Below, one piece after another: positions 1 to 12,681 of a stretch of DNA of 64,000 nt. How positions within the stretch are numbered: the stretch's first letter is position 1; every line of letters starts with the position of its first letter. The notes under the pieces are model-generated. The model made no database searches. It was not told the DNA's origin and saw nothing but the letters and a program-made list of their open reading frames with translations. This stretch comes from Saururus chinensis (lineage: Eukaryota > Streptophyta > Magnoliopsida > Piperales > Saururaceae): assembly GCA_035235625.1 (NCBI GenBank), contig CP141145.1, positions 43,442,668 to 43,506,667 on the forward strand, written 5' to 3'. The translations under genes and the position numbers were made by a program.

Positions 1-3000
1 ATCATTTATCAAGGCCCAAAGGAGTTTGTAGTGGAGTTCTTCGAATCAATTGGCTTCTCCTTACCTCCACGGAAGGGGATCGCAGATTTCCTTCAAGAGG
101 TAACTATTTCACCTTATCTTTAATAATAACTAATTATGACTCTTGTCCCACCGTACTTATTTCCTATACGGTATATATTTAGGTCACATCTAAAAAAGAT
201 CAAGAACAATACTGGTATGATCGTTCAAGACAGTATGTTTTCATGAGTGCTTCAGAAATTGCCGAGGCATTCAGGAGATCGGAATACGGGAAGTCCATAA
301 GTGCAAGCATCTCTGTTTCCTTGGACAAAAAAACTAGTCACCCTTTCGCTCTCGCCAGAAAAAAGTATGCTACTTCGAAGTGGGTTCTTCTTAGGACTTG
401 CTTTTCACGAGAGCTCCTTCTACTCAGTCGGTACCGCGGCCTGTACATATTCAGAACATGCCAAGTGCGAATTCAGAATGCAACTTTCATTTTTATCTTT
501 GGTTTGTACAACTATTGAACTTAAGTCGCTCAAGTTTCTTCTGTTGTCTATTTGTAGGTTGCAGTAGTAGGGTTCGTGACGTGCACCATATTTTTACCCA
601 TAAGAAAGCATACAATGAATGAGGTTACTGGCAACCTATATATGTCTTGCCTGTTCTTTGGATTGGTGCATATGATGTTTAATGGCTTCTCTGAGCTGCC
701 AATTTTGATAAGTCGACTCCCAGTCTTCTACAAGCATAGGGATAACTCCTTCCATCCGGCGTGGGCTTATTGCATTCCCAGTTGGTTTTTGCGTTTGCCA
801 TACTCAATCATTGAAGCCGTCGTTTGGTCATGTGTTGTATACTATACAGTTGGATTTGCTCCTAGTGCCGGAAGGTAACTGTGTTATGCAACTCATGGCT
901 CTTCTTATGTGCGTTGCGTTTCATGTATTCATGCATTGTATATAATATACTTCACCAATTTGATCCTCGATATTGTAGATTTTTCTCCTTCATGTTGCTA
1001 CTGTTCGCTGTGCACCAAATGGCACTGGGTCTGTTTCGGATGTTAGCCTCCCTAGCGCGAGATATGGTCACTGCCAACACATTTGCTGCTGCTTCCCTCC
1101 TTGTTATGTTCTTATTAGGAGGATTCATTCTACCAAAAGGTTGGTTTTCTAGCTAGGTTTGCCATTGTAGTGGTTGTATGAATGAAGTTAGCATGTATGG
1201 TCCCTCAATGCTAATCAACAGACAACTCATAGAAGTCTCTAGCCAAAGTAGTATTTCTTTTTAGGAAATTATTTATCCTTGTGACTCCATTTCTCCAGAT
1301 ATGGTCAAGCCATGGTGGATATGGGCTTTCTACATATCACCTTTACTTTATGGACAGCGTGCGATTTCAGTAAACGAATTTACTGCACCACGATGGACGA
1401 TGGTGTGTATATCATTTTGTATACTCATATTTAATGTTCTTAGGGTTCTAGATTTGATCATAAGGCAATCAGCATATCTTACAATCGAAGTGTACATTTA
1501 AAAGTAGAAAACCTTATTTATAGCAAAAACAAAGTAGATAATCTTACGTTAATATTATTTATCTCCACAGGAATCTGCTTATGGCAATGGATCAGTGGGA
1601 CAAAATGTCCTCCATGAACGTGCTCTGCCCACCAATAAAAACTGGTACTGGATTGGACTTGGTGTTTTACTGGCCTACAGCGTATTTTTCAACGTTCTAA
1701 TGATGCTTGCGATGACCTATCTTAAACGTAAGTTAATGGAAAAATAATAGTACAGAAGAATGGCTTCGTTATTCAATAGTTTTTTGAGCTATAATCTGTT
1801 TAAATCCAACAACATCACTTACCTTGATGCAGCTCTTAGAAAGGCTCAAGCCTTAAAAAGTAATGACGGTACGGAAGATAGTGCTCAAGGAAAATCTACT
1901 TATGCTGGTTAGGTTTTTTCCACCTTTCTTGTTCCACTTCTTTGTTCTGATTGGCAAATGTCAAGTAAGGTAAGCTTAATATGCTTCTCATAAGGAACAT
2001 AAAGGATGTAATTTTCGTTGTGTTTTGGCACCCTTGGCAGGAAATAAAACCAAAAGAGGAATGATTCTTCCATTTGAACCACTGGCAATGACATTTCATA
2101 ATGTCAATTACTATGTGGACATGCCAAAGGTAAAAAACTTTCTTATAGCAAGACATTTATTTTCTCTAAATTGTTTCACTTTTGGCCTTTTAAGAGGCTC
2201 TATGTGTCTGACATTTTTCTTTTCTTTTTGGACACTAGGAAATGAAACTAAAGGGTGTTCCAGAAAAGAAATTGCAACTTCTATCAGACGTAAGTGGGGT
2301 TTTTAGGCCCGGCGTTCTTACTGCGCTAGTGGGTGCAAGTGGTGCAGGAAAAACCACTCTGATGGACGTGCTTGCTGGAAGAAAAACGGGTGGTTACATA
2401 GAAGGTGATATAAGGATCTCAGGATATCCCAAAGTCCAAGAGACTTTTGCCAGAATTTCGGGATATGTTGAGCAAAATGATATACATTCTCCTCAAGTGA
2501 CGGTTGAAGAGTCATTATTGTTCTCATCAGCTCTACGGCTTTCCAGGGACGTGACGAAGGAGCAGAGACTCGTCAGTATCGTATTTGTTGCTTCTTTCAA
2601 TGTCAATTTTCATATCACCTATATGTTTATGACGTCCATCTCAATTTCAATCATTTGATTTTTATTGCAGGCATTTGTTGAAGAGGTGATGGCATTGGTG
2701 GAGCTAGATAATCTTAGACATGCATTGGTGGGCTTGCCTGGTCAAAGTGGATTGTCGACAGAGCAGAGAAAACGCCTTACAATCGCAGTGGAGCTTGTTG
2801 CAAATCCATCTATTATATTTATGGATGAACCTACTTCAGGATTGGATGCTAGGGCTGCCGCAATTGTCATGCGAACTGTTAGGAATACTGTTGATACAGG
2901 AAGGACGGTGGTTTGCACCATCCATCAACCAAGTATTGACATATTCGAAGCCTTTGATGAGGTATTTAATTTGCGTGATATCCTCTGACGAGATTATATA

Positions 3001-5130
3001 CGTGTCTTTATCATTTCATCCTTCTGCTCAAACTCTTTTGGCGCTTATGCAGCTTCTTCTCATGAAACGCGGGGGTAGGGTCATATACGGCGGCAAGCTT
3101 GGTGTGCACTCGCAAGTTATGATAGACTATTTCCAGGTAAATACTTCAGTAGACAGATCTTATTTCACGTTATTCTTGTTCTCTTAATTCCTTTTGTGGA
3201 GGATCGTGGAGTGTCGTTTATTATTGTTTACATAGAAACATAAATCTGAACTACTTCATTACAAGTTTACAACTAATATCTCAAGTTCTAGCACTAAGAG
3301 CTATAGCTTTTTCCTATTTTATTTGGTTGTTTTATATAGAGCATATAGATTTTTCCTATGATCATTGAGTATATTTATCTGTTAGCCAAAATAAAAGAGC
3401 ATATTGGTTTAAGGCTACAAAATTTCTGGTAATCACAAGCTGTCCACGCCGCTCCTTTACTACAGGCAATAGAAGGTGTACCCCTTATATCAGAAGGATA
3501 CAACCCTGCAACTTGGATGCTTGAGGTCACAACGCAAGCAGCTGAAGAAAAGATGGGAAGAGACTTTTCCGATATATACAAACAATCGAATCAATACAGG
3601 TGATATTAAATTTCAAATGTGATTACATTCGTGTAAAAGTGTAAGGTAGAAGATTATTTCATTAAGGTCATAACTGAAAGATTTAATTTTTATTTTTGTG
3701 TAGGGAAGTGGAAGCTCTAATTCAGGAACTGAGTGTTCCTCCGGTTGGCTCTCGCCCACTAGAGTTTCCTTCCAGCTATTCACAAGACAGTTTCACACAA
3801 TTTAAAACTTGTTTTTGGAAGCAAAATCTTGTTTACTGGAGAAGCCCACTCTACAATGTTGTTCGGTTGTTCTTCACTACATTGAGCGCTCTGATACTAG
3901 GTTCAGTGTTTTGGAATATTGGATCAAGAAGGTAAGTTCTATTATCTCCCTCCAATGACATTTCATAGGACGAACATGATTATTGTTTAATTAGTTTATT
4001 GTGTTTTGAGTGAAATTAACTTATCCTGTTCCTCTTGTTACAGGGAAACAATTCAAGACTTGTTCAACGTGATGGGATCTCTTTATTCTGCTTGCTTATT
4101 TGTTGGTATAAATAATGCTACATCAATTCAACCAGTCATTGCAATAGAGAGAACAGTGTACTACAGGGAAAAAGCTACTCGAATGTTCTCTCCATTTCCA
4201 TATGCGTTAGCCCAGGTAAGTACATTTGACCAAAGCCACTTCAAATGACTTTGGAACCAAGGTTCATCGTTACCCTACGTGGAGTAATAATTATTTCTTT
4301 TCTGAAAATAGGGTCTGGTCGAGCTTCCTTACATTGCATTGCAATCAATTATTTATGGGTTCATCACATATTTCATGATTGGCTACGAAATTGCTTTGGG
4401 TAAGTTTCTTGGAGGAGCTTCTGAATTTAATTGTTTTCGTGTAATCGCACAAAAGTTTGCTCTAAACAACCACGTTCCTCTAAACTCTCTTATTAATGCT
4501 TCTTCGTCTATGATAAATGTGTTTCTGTTTTGCAGCTAAAATTGTCCTCTACATTATCTTTATGTTCCTTACGTTCACATATTTTGCATTCTACGGGATG
4601 ATGGCCGTCGGTCTGACACCTAATCAGCAATCAGCAGCTGTAGTTTCATCGGCTTTCTACTCACTGTGGAATCTTCTTTCTGGTTTTCTTATTCCAAAGC
4701 CGGTGAGACAAACAATTCTCATATTCCGTGATACCTACCTAACCAACATATTCTTCATTTTACTTATATTATTACTATTAGGCAACAAATTATATTATGA
4801 AATTGTTTGCATTAGACGATTCCTGAATGCAAAAATTGACCGACTGGGTTTGGCCACTTGCAGAAAATTCCGGGTTGGTGGATCTGGTTTTATTATATTT
4901 GCCCTGTGGCGTGGACCTTACGAGGGATCATAACTTCGCAACTTGGTGATGTCGAAACCCCAATCATGGGTCCTGGGTTCGAAGGATCTGTGAAGCAGTA
5001 CATCGAGACAAGCCTGGGCTATGGTGCTGGAATGACTGGCGCGACCGCGGCAGTGCTAGTGGGCTTCTCCTTGCTCTTCTTTAGCGTCTATGCAACCTCC
5101 ATTAAGCTCTTCAATTTCCAGAAGAGGTGA
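1..5130 (+). CDS. PDR-type ABC transporter, ABCG subfamily (5'-truncated by the window)
   Basis: This is a full-size pleiotropic-drug-resistance ABCG transporter of the plasma membrane, using ATP to export hydrophobic metabolites or hormones. Exons: 1-99, 183-464, 558-874, 979-1139, 1299-1402, 1571-1727, 1833-1907, 2041-2129, 2239-2571, 2671-2961, 3053-3136, 3466-3599, 3704-3931, 4044-4215, 4312-4399, 4536-4702 and 4864-5130. They sum to 1015 residues plus TGA, in phase throughout. The window opens at the end of NBD1 ([19 protein letters not shown]). TMD1 follows, then NBD2 with Walker [10 protein letters not shown] (about 2329), the Q-loop region VEQNDIHS, a signature region around [15 protein letters not shown] and Walker [17 protein letters not shown]2 ends with the PDR C-terminus LFNFQKR. 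Family members have about 1430 residues, so roughly 400 N-terminal residues lie outside. The many introns resemble the ABCG31/PDR3 clade, but orthology is not shown. The substrate is unknown. No break is seen. Confidence 0.95.
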
Positions 5131-5612
5131 AAGGCAAATATATAGTGAAGATGAGAAACACTCGGTGCCCCGCTCGACCCATTTCTCTGTGGCTACATGC
5201 CTACATGTTTGATGCTTGCTTGGAGGTTTTCTGACAGGGAAAACTGAGAGCCGGGGAGGGAGCAGTGCATGGAGGCGATCCTTTGTAACATAGTTCTATT
5301 ACTGGTCTATAAATATTAGAAATTCATATTGTTTTGTGCAAGTCATTCAAATCTCCCCTCCCGGCGAGGGGAAAAAGAGAAGAAACAAATTTGGTTCTTA
5401 CTATTTCTCGGGTAGAAAGTTAGAGACAATGAACAAATTATGTGTTGCTTCCTTGTGAGAACGAGTGAAGATAGAGAAACTATTGCATTTTTTTCAAAAG
5501 TAGAAAATAACAATTTTTTTTCTTAAAGTACGGGCTTCAGTTGAAACAGAAGGAAAAAGAGATCTTTGGTAAAGGATAAATAGATTTGTCAATTGCATGT
5601 TGAGCTATTGTA

Positions 5613-5704
5613 CTTCCTCCCTCCTGCGTAAGTGACCGTATTGGGTTTTTAAAAAAGAAATAACTGACAAATTAAGTAGGACATTTATCGTGGGACGGAA
5701 GGAG
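5613..5704. mobile_element. Stowaway-like MITE
   Basis: A 92-bp element is flanked by TA on both sides. The right end reads in reverse as CTCCTTCCGTCCCACG, close to the Stowaway (Tc1/mariner MITE) terminal consensus CTCCCTCCGTCCC. The left end, CTTCCTCCCTCCTGCG, is a diverged counterpart. It has no coding capacity. Confidence 0.55.
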
Positions 5705-5899
5705 TATATATTTGTACTTTTTTTATCACCTGCGGCTCCTTTGGGCCTTTGCCCTCTATCTAAGTACCACGCTAAGACTCCTATGTGACAAGGTCACGAT
5801 TTATCTAAGAAATCATGATCATGCTATACATGTCCAACGCCCCCTTCATAGTTATGCAAAAATATTTATACATTATTTTTTGTAGGACAAATTATAAGA

Positions 5900-8800
5900 T
5901 CCAATAATTTTTCATTTTTAATTATTTTATTTTTTGGTTGACTTGTAAAATTTAAGGAGTTTGACTATTTAGCCTTATTAGTTAATTAATTTTATGAATA
6001 GGTTGAATTTAGGGTTGATATTAGTATACTTATAAAGTAAATAAAAAGAGCTTCAAAATATTTACATAAATCGAAGTTTGAATGAATGAGATAGAACCAG
6101 TTGAAGTTGTATTAGATGTACATTACTCGATTACCCGAATTAGACCTTAAACTAAGCTTTTTACTTAGCCTTTAGGGCTTATTTAAGTTGAGTTACACAA
6201 ATAGGGATTTCGGAACTAATTTGGATGACCCAAAGGTAGTTTAGTAGCTGGAGTCCAGGGATTAAGAATCCTAATCATTATCACCTATCAATAAAAGAGT
6301 TTTGAGAAATATTAGAAGTGACTAAGATTTTTGGTTTCGTAGCTTCTCTCAACATGAGTAAATTAAAATTATTATTTTGTAATTCCTTGAGTTTTGATTG
6401 AGGATTAAAGGTTTTTCATGTCTAATCATAATTCTCATGCCTCTTTTGATTAAAATCTCAAAATTTATCTTATTTCATGCAATTTTTAGAACCATAAAAC
6501 CTTATTTTTTATTCAAAACTTTGTTCTTCATGCTTAGAAGTCATTAGACTCAATAAAGTACTTGAAATTATATATTTATCAAAGTTATAAGCCTCTAGTT
6601 GGTAGAAATTATATTTTATGGTTAAATCTAATAAAAATTTTAAATTTTTGGAATAAGGATCTTTTGATTTAGGAAGATTAGAAGTGATTTTTGTTAGACC
6701 ATATGCGTTATATGTAAGGTTAATTAGCCAATTTTTTTGTTAAAATTATGTCAGAAACCTCAAGTATTTATTTAATACTAAAATCTAATTAGATGTAGTT
6801 GTGGTCGAGCTAGATTTAAAATTAATGGGTTCAAAAAATATGAGCACACATATTCTTATGGCTTAAGCATAAAGACTAAAAGATGCTGATGTGTTATGAA
6901 ACTTATTCAAATTATATTCGCATAACAAAATCACTTAAAGAAGATTCAAAAGTGATTTTAGAGGTTTTAGAATAAAAAAGACAAAACTGTTATGAATAAT
7001 ATTATTGATCAATCATTGGTGTAATGTATTAATATAATTAATCGATTGTTGGTGAACACTTGCATGGAATTAAAGAATCAATCGATCAACCCCACAAATG
7101 ATCGATTATCACATGCAACAATCCTTTGTAAAAGGAAGCTAAAAGTTTATCAATCAATCGCTTTGGAGACTGATCGATCACTCAAGGTATCGTGTATTCA
7201 TAAAATAGTGAATGATCAATTATAGTTTGAAACGATTGATCTCTAACATTTTTAGTTGCCTTAAATAAGTCATTCTAAATTAGATTTCTTTCTATGTTGA
7301 AGTCAAAGACCAAAATCATTTTGGAGAACTATATAAAGGATAAGAAGTAACGAATTTGAGAAGAGAAAAACTTAAAAAATTTGGAGAAGAAGGGAGAAGC
7401 ATTTGCTTATTATTTTCCTTTAGAATTCACACAATTTGAAGAGAACATCAAAGGTGAATTCATGAAGTTGTTTCACAACTAAGAAGAAATTTTCATACTA
7501 GGAGTTGCAGCAAATCTTCAATGAGATTAAAGATTCTAAAAGGCCAAAGTTAATGCAACAAGAGGAGTTTGTTGAAGGCTAGCAAAAGACAACGATAAAG
7601 CAAGAAGAGATTAAAGTTTTAAGCATTTCAGGGAGAAGACTTAAAAGTCAACAATGAAAAGAATTTGTGGAGATCTAAACAAAAAGAGTTTGTGTTAGAG
7701 TCAAAACAAAGGTTAGTGGTTTGCTTGTGTTATGAAATTGTCTTGCTTACTAGTAGTGCATTGATTTGGTTCCTTATTGGAACTACTGTAGTTTTTTACG
7801 TTAGTTTGAGTTTTTCATGTTAAATTATTGTGTGTTCATGTGTGGTTTAAATGCTTTTTGCTTGATGTTTGATAGTATAATTCATTGTGAGTGCACATAG
7901 AAAGTATTGTTATTATTTCTATTATATAAGAAAATTTTGCGTAATAAGGTTATATCTCATAGTCTTTACCTTCGTTAGATCATCGGACTATAGGCAATGT
8001 GGTGATCCACGACGTTGATTAGACGGGGCCCTAGAGGTAAGGGTTTTAGTTTTGAGATAGATTTATTGCATTAGCACCTTGTTTGATGATGTTGATCATC
8101 CTTTTTGAAGAAGAATGAATACATGATTTAATTTTTCTCTTTGAGAGACTTTGATGTTGTTTGTGCATGATTTTGCATGAGATTAATAGAATTGATTCCA
8201 CGAAGAATTATGTTGATTTGATGATTGATCAGAATGATATTTGGTGAAAAATCGTAATTATTGTAATTCTATTTGGCCAATCTATTGGCCCCACTAGGCG
8301 ATTGATTGACATAATATATTATTTATCGACATCATGTTGTCAATCGATTGGCTCCATAGGGTGATCAATCAGCTACACAAATAGCAATCAACACAATGTT
8401 ATCAATCGATCAACCCCATGGGCGATAGATTGACTATACAAGCTACGACCAGCACGTGTTTCCAATCATGGCCTTGCCAAGGTGATTGATTGCCAACACT
8501 GCATAACTGATTGTTAACACTGTATGATTGAATTTTTAATTGTTTTTGTTTCTTTTTAGTCCAATTGATTAGTCTAGGGGATTCAATCAATGAATACTAT
8601 TATCAATAGAGTATGTGTGTATTTTACATATCCATCTTCATGTTTTTGACATTCTTTTGCATGCAGTAGACTTAAGGTTTGTTGATGCGCATTAGGGTTC
8701 CTTAAGTGTACATATGTCTAAGGTTAGTTTAGTAAATACATGTTACATGCATGTCTTAGTATATATGATATTATCTATTGAATCATGTCTTATATGAGAT

Positions 8801-9745
8801 AATATGATTATTTAGGGTTGTATATGTAGACATGTTAATTTATATTTCATGAATTATGAATATCATTTTAAAACTATGGTTAATCATGGTTAGCTGAGGT
8901 TTTCTATGGTTGTCAATTTGTTGTATTGGGTTTTGAATGAACTTATTTTATGTTCAAAATGGTAAGGTTTTATGTATGTAAGGATAGGTTTCCTCCCCCG
9001 GGCTAAGATAATTGAGGCTATTTAATTATTAAGACTTCTGCAGTTGGCTCGAAGCTGGTCATGTTCATTGTACACTGGCTTGACTAAAGATTGTTGGTAT
9101 TTTGAATGTTAGGTGACATATAACAGGCAACAAAAGGCAACAGGTAACAAATTTTATTGGTTAATATAGTTTTATTGTCTTGTGATTGATTCTTGATATT
9201 CTTTTACACCGGATGGTTATGTAAAGTTTTGGATTATATTTCTAAGATTTATTTACACTTGGTTTGTGTAAGGACTTTGTTTTGAATATTGAAGTATGTG
9301 TTAGGGTGTTACTGCAAGTTTTTCAAAACCTTACCAGGTATTCACCTTTGCTTTATTTTTGGGAATCCTTCTTGATCCTCTGTGTGATGGTGTTATGCAG
9401 GTGCTCAGGATGACTTATACTGAGGAATAAGCTTTATTAAGGACTAATTAGAAGAAAATAAATGAACACTTATAAACTTTAAATGATTTTTTATTGCATT
9501 TTATTTTCTAGTTAGTAGATTTCTTTGATTAGTTTGAGACATATATTTATTTCATTGCACAAGGATTTTTAAAATATATATGTTTAATCCTAGTTATTAT
9601 AAAAAGTAGTTAAATTTCTTTTATATAATTATTCTCTGAATTGTTTATGAATAAAGTGATGACTTAACTATGATTTTCGATCTAATTTAGGGTTGTGTTA
9701 GAAGTTGTCGCGTCCTATTGCTAGTTTTGGGTTGGGGGCGTGACA
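5900..9745 (-). mobile_element. Possible decayed LTR sequence, minus orientation (left edge uncertain)
   Basis: Read on the minus strand, the sequence starting at 9745 is TGTCACGCCCCCAACCC. TGTCACGCCCC is a common 5' start of Ty3/gypsy (Tekay/Del type) LTRs in plants. The AT-rich tract to its left has no coding remnant that I can see. No second LTR or target duplication was found, so both the extent and the assignment are tentative. Confidence 0.3.
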
Positions 9746-10514
9746 CAAACCACACATATGGTGAGCCCCTCTCTCACCACCATGAACTCTGACACCTCCT
9801 TTTTCTTCTCTTCATCATCCTCCTCTCTTCTCTCCCTTTTTTATCCCCCTCCACTTTGATATCATTTCTTCTTCTTTTCCTCTTCCCAACAACCAACAAA
9901 AAAATAATAGTTTGGTTGTACATAGTTGTGGCAAAAGCACGACCTTAACAGCCAAGTTTGCTACAATACTATAACCCTTCTTCCTCTTTCTCTATTATTT
10001 TCCTCCTCTTCCTAGTAGTTGGTAGAATAAGAGGTTAAAATTTTTGTGGGTAGTGATTAGGTATTAGCACTATTGTTGAAGGCGTGGCTAGATCTAGATC
10101 GACCACTAGTGCAAGAGGAAGAAGAGAAGACAAAAAGGGATACACTGGGTAATAAGGAGGAAAATAAGAGGGTAGAAATAAAAAAGCTGAAAAGATAATA
10201 AGGAAAGAAAAATAATATTCCTACTAGACTTATTTTACAGTAAAATTTAACGCATAACCTTTAATTGGACTAAGAAAAATATCCCATATTGTGAGGTGAG
10301 CCGCTATTGGAGAAGTGACACATTTTGGGAGAAAGTAGGAGCGCTCTATGATATATCAAGAACCTTAAGTCATAATGTTCATTCCACTGAATTATAGTAA
10401 AAGATAGGGAACATTTTTAACAACCATCCCGTTGCACTTTCTTGCCGATTAGACATTGTATATCCGCATTGCAACTAACAATATTACGAGTATAATTTCG
10501 TCAAACATTTTGAC

Positions 10515-11819
10515 TCAGGGGATGAGTTTGTCTTCCCTCATTTGATCCACCCAATGCAAGATGGACTCCGCCGCCTCAAAACTCGCCGTGAACCCCAGGT
10601 GGTCCGCCTTCTTCCGGCTCACCAGCAACTTCGTTTGGCACCGAAAGAGAGAGTCCATGAACCACCAATTGGCCAGCTCCTCCATCTTGGTGGCCCTCAG
10701 CCCTGCCTTCGCCACAATCTCCTCCCACACACCCCCCTTGTCGCTCATGCAGTCCACAAACTTGAAGCCCGGCGAGAACATGGGCGCAGGCACCCCCAAC
10801 CCGAACTTGGCCGCCAGGGAGGGCCAGATGGACTTCCACGTGAACCGGGGCCCGTTGACAGCGTTGAAGGCCTCGCCCTGGGCTCGGTCCACGGCGTCGC
10901 TCGTGGAGGCCCAGAGCAGCTGCTGGGCCACCAGCCTCGCGTCCGATAAATCGATGTACTCCTCCTCCCAGCACATTCTGGAGCCGCCGAACACGAATGG
11001 GAGGTCCAGATACTTGCAGAGGGTTGCGTAAACAGACAAGCTGCCCATGAAGTTGAAGTGAGTCCGGCTCGAGCTTCCCAAGATCAAGCCGGGCCGGTGC
11101 ACGGACCACCCGACCTGGCGGCCGGCCAACCTTTCCCCAAGCAGGTCCTCGAGGGCGTAGTAGAAGTTGTGCCGTTTGGGAACGCGGGGACTCTCTTCAT
11201 CGTAGACGGGGGGGCTGCCGGGGGCGGCCGGGGGATCGGCCGGGGATGCGTAGTGCTTGGCCCCGGTCTGAAGGGAGATGTGTTGGAGGGAAGCGGCGGC
11301 CCTGGGGAGGAGGGCGTCCAGGGCATTGGACATCATGGACCGGTTCAACTCGTAAGAGGCTGGGCTGTCGAGGGGCTCCTGGCTGGCCCAGGTGATCCAG
11401 AAGACGTGGGTCACGTCCTGGAGCGGGGACAGCTTCTGGGACGTGTCTTTGGGGTCGAGGAGGTCACATGCGATGAAATGGTAGAAGCATGGGCTGTCCT
11501 CATGCTCCCGCTGTAGGACATGCGCGTCGGGCTTTCGAGCTACACCGTACACCTTCCAACCGGGCTTGGCCAAAAGAGTCTTGACGAGCACCTTGCCCAC
11601 GAGCCCTGTGACACCGATGATGAGGGCAACCTTTGGAGATGCGAAGGCACTACTGTCAACTTCTCCTCCGGCTACCATTTTTATGCTACTTCCCTTCTTC
11701 GAACCGTCCCTGGGCAATGGCTTTCGACTTCCTATGTTCGTCAACCCCAGACTCCAGATTCTCCAGGTTGGTTTTATAGCGGCAATTGACATATGAGGTG
11801 TGCATTGCAAGCGATGCAT
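10515..11819 (-). CDS. PRISE family reductase (progesterone 5-beta-reductase / iridoid synthase-like)
   Basis: A short-chain dehydrogenase/reductase of the PRISE (VEP1/P5betaR) group, which reduces activated C=C bonds of enones with NADPH. The 434-residue frame is uninterrupted. Visible motifs are the nucleotide-binding GVTGLVG (69-75), YGVARKP (91-97), the LQTGAKHY block containing catalytic Lys188, and NFYY (218-221) containing the catalytic Tyr. Family members usually have 380-400 residues. The extra length is an N-terminal extension rich in R, K and S, so translation may instead start at Met48 (codon ending 11678), giving 387 aa. The extension could also be an organelle-targeting sequence. 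The coding region is much more GC-rich than its surroundings. There is no intron. The true substrate cannot be read from sequence: PRISE enzymes act on steroid enones, 8-oxogeranial or small enones. The neighbouring carrier gene is on the same strand but functionally unrelated. Confidence 0.93.
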   Translation of the reverse strand: MHRLQCTPHMSIAAIKPTWRIWSLGLTNIGSRKPLPRDGSKKGSSIKMVAGGEVDSSAFASPKVALIIGVTGLVGKVLVKTLLAKPGWKVYGVARKPDAHVLQREHEDSPCFYHFIACDLLDPKDTSQKLSPLQDVTHVFWITWASQEPLDSPASYELNRSMMSNALDALLPRAAASLQHISLQTGAKHYASPADPPAAPGSPPVYDEESPRVPKRHNFYYALEDLLGERLAGRQVGWSVHRPGLILGSSSRTHFNFMGSLSVYATLCKYLDLPFVFGGSRMCWEEEYIDLSDARLVAQQLLWASTSDAVDRAQGEAFNAVNGPRFTWKSIWPSLAAKFGLGVPAPMFSPGFKFVDCMSDKGGVWEEIVAKAGLRATKMEELANWWFMDSLFRCQTKLLVSRKKADHLGFTASFEAAESILHWVDQMREDKLIP

Positions 11820-12681
11820 GAAATCTTAATAAGCATATGTGCTTAGACAAACTAACGAGTGCAAATTTCAGCAGATTGCTGACAGACCTCGAGAAATAAA
11901 TGGAGGAGTTCAATTTATGTGCAAGTGGGATTCTGGTTCTAACTTCTAAAAGGTGGGTGCAAGGTCAAAATGCTCACTACGGGCAAACATGCTTGCTCCC
12001 TTTCTCTTTCCCCCGTCGTAAGGAGGAATTTGCGCATCTTGGGTCTCGTGGTGGTGGCCAATCAAAGCTATGCGCTTTTTTTAGATTAAACTGCTTACAA
12101 TATCAACTACCTTTTCTTTCTCGTTACTCTTCGACGTGGACAGCATAGCCACCGCACGCATATAATATTGTTCAAAAACCAGTTGCTGTACCCAGGAGAC
12201 AAGGTCGTGCATGTTAGTCTGAAACATTGGCGGCCCTCCCAGCTTTTGACAATCTTGTTCTTTAATTAAGAATAACAAGTGGACGTGCAATTTGATTATC
12301 TACTCTACTCTATTGCCCGGGTTTTCTCTATGAATCAATCAGTCAATGGGACCTTTTATTCCGGAGGAATACTACAGCATCTAATTTTGTTTTTCTCTTT
12401 CTTCCAGAAGGTAGCATAGCGCCACTGACCTTCGCACTGCACAGTTGTCACCCGCAAAGCTAGTAAGTTTGTTTAATACTATGGTTGTTATCTTTCCTTC
12501 TCAGAAGAACTTGTATGCAAATAGTAATCCTTTAGGTAATAATCAATTACCAATCTTTAAAAAATTGCAAGTCTACAATAATCCGCTATTTTTGCAAAAC
12601 TTGCGGAGCTTGTAACACCATCCGGCGCAAAAAACTGCTACTAGCATGGAAAACCTAAAAGATATAGCAACAATTTCTGCT
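11820..12681. other. Spacer between two minus-strand genes
   Basis: This holds the upstream region of the PRISE gene and the 3' flank of the carrier gene. Nothing coding or repetitive was recognised in it. Confidence 0.5.

Larger units (their letters stand above)
5131..10514. other. Gene-free AT-rich spacer, transposon-derived in part
   Basis: No open frame here resembles a gene. The stretch holds the 3' flank of the ABCG gene, a short Stowaway-like MITE and a long AT-rich tract. Between about 7000 and 8600 the tract has many scattered imperfect GATTGATTG/CAATCGAT words, often with a CCCC/GGGG pair between them. A decayed LTR-like edge lies near 9745. From 9750 to 10514 there are CT-rich and A-rich runs and nothing else recognisable. 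Confidence 0.6.

Noticed and set aside
7000..8600. Possible satellite based on CAATCGATTG words
   Set aside because: The words are scattered, imperfect and without a fixed period, so they were treated as part of decayed repeat DNA.
10542..11516. Plus-strand open frames of 135-156 codons
   Set aside because: They are antisense shadows of the GC-rich PRISE gene.
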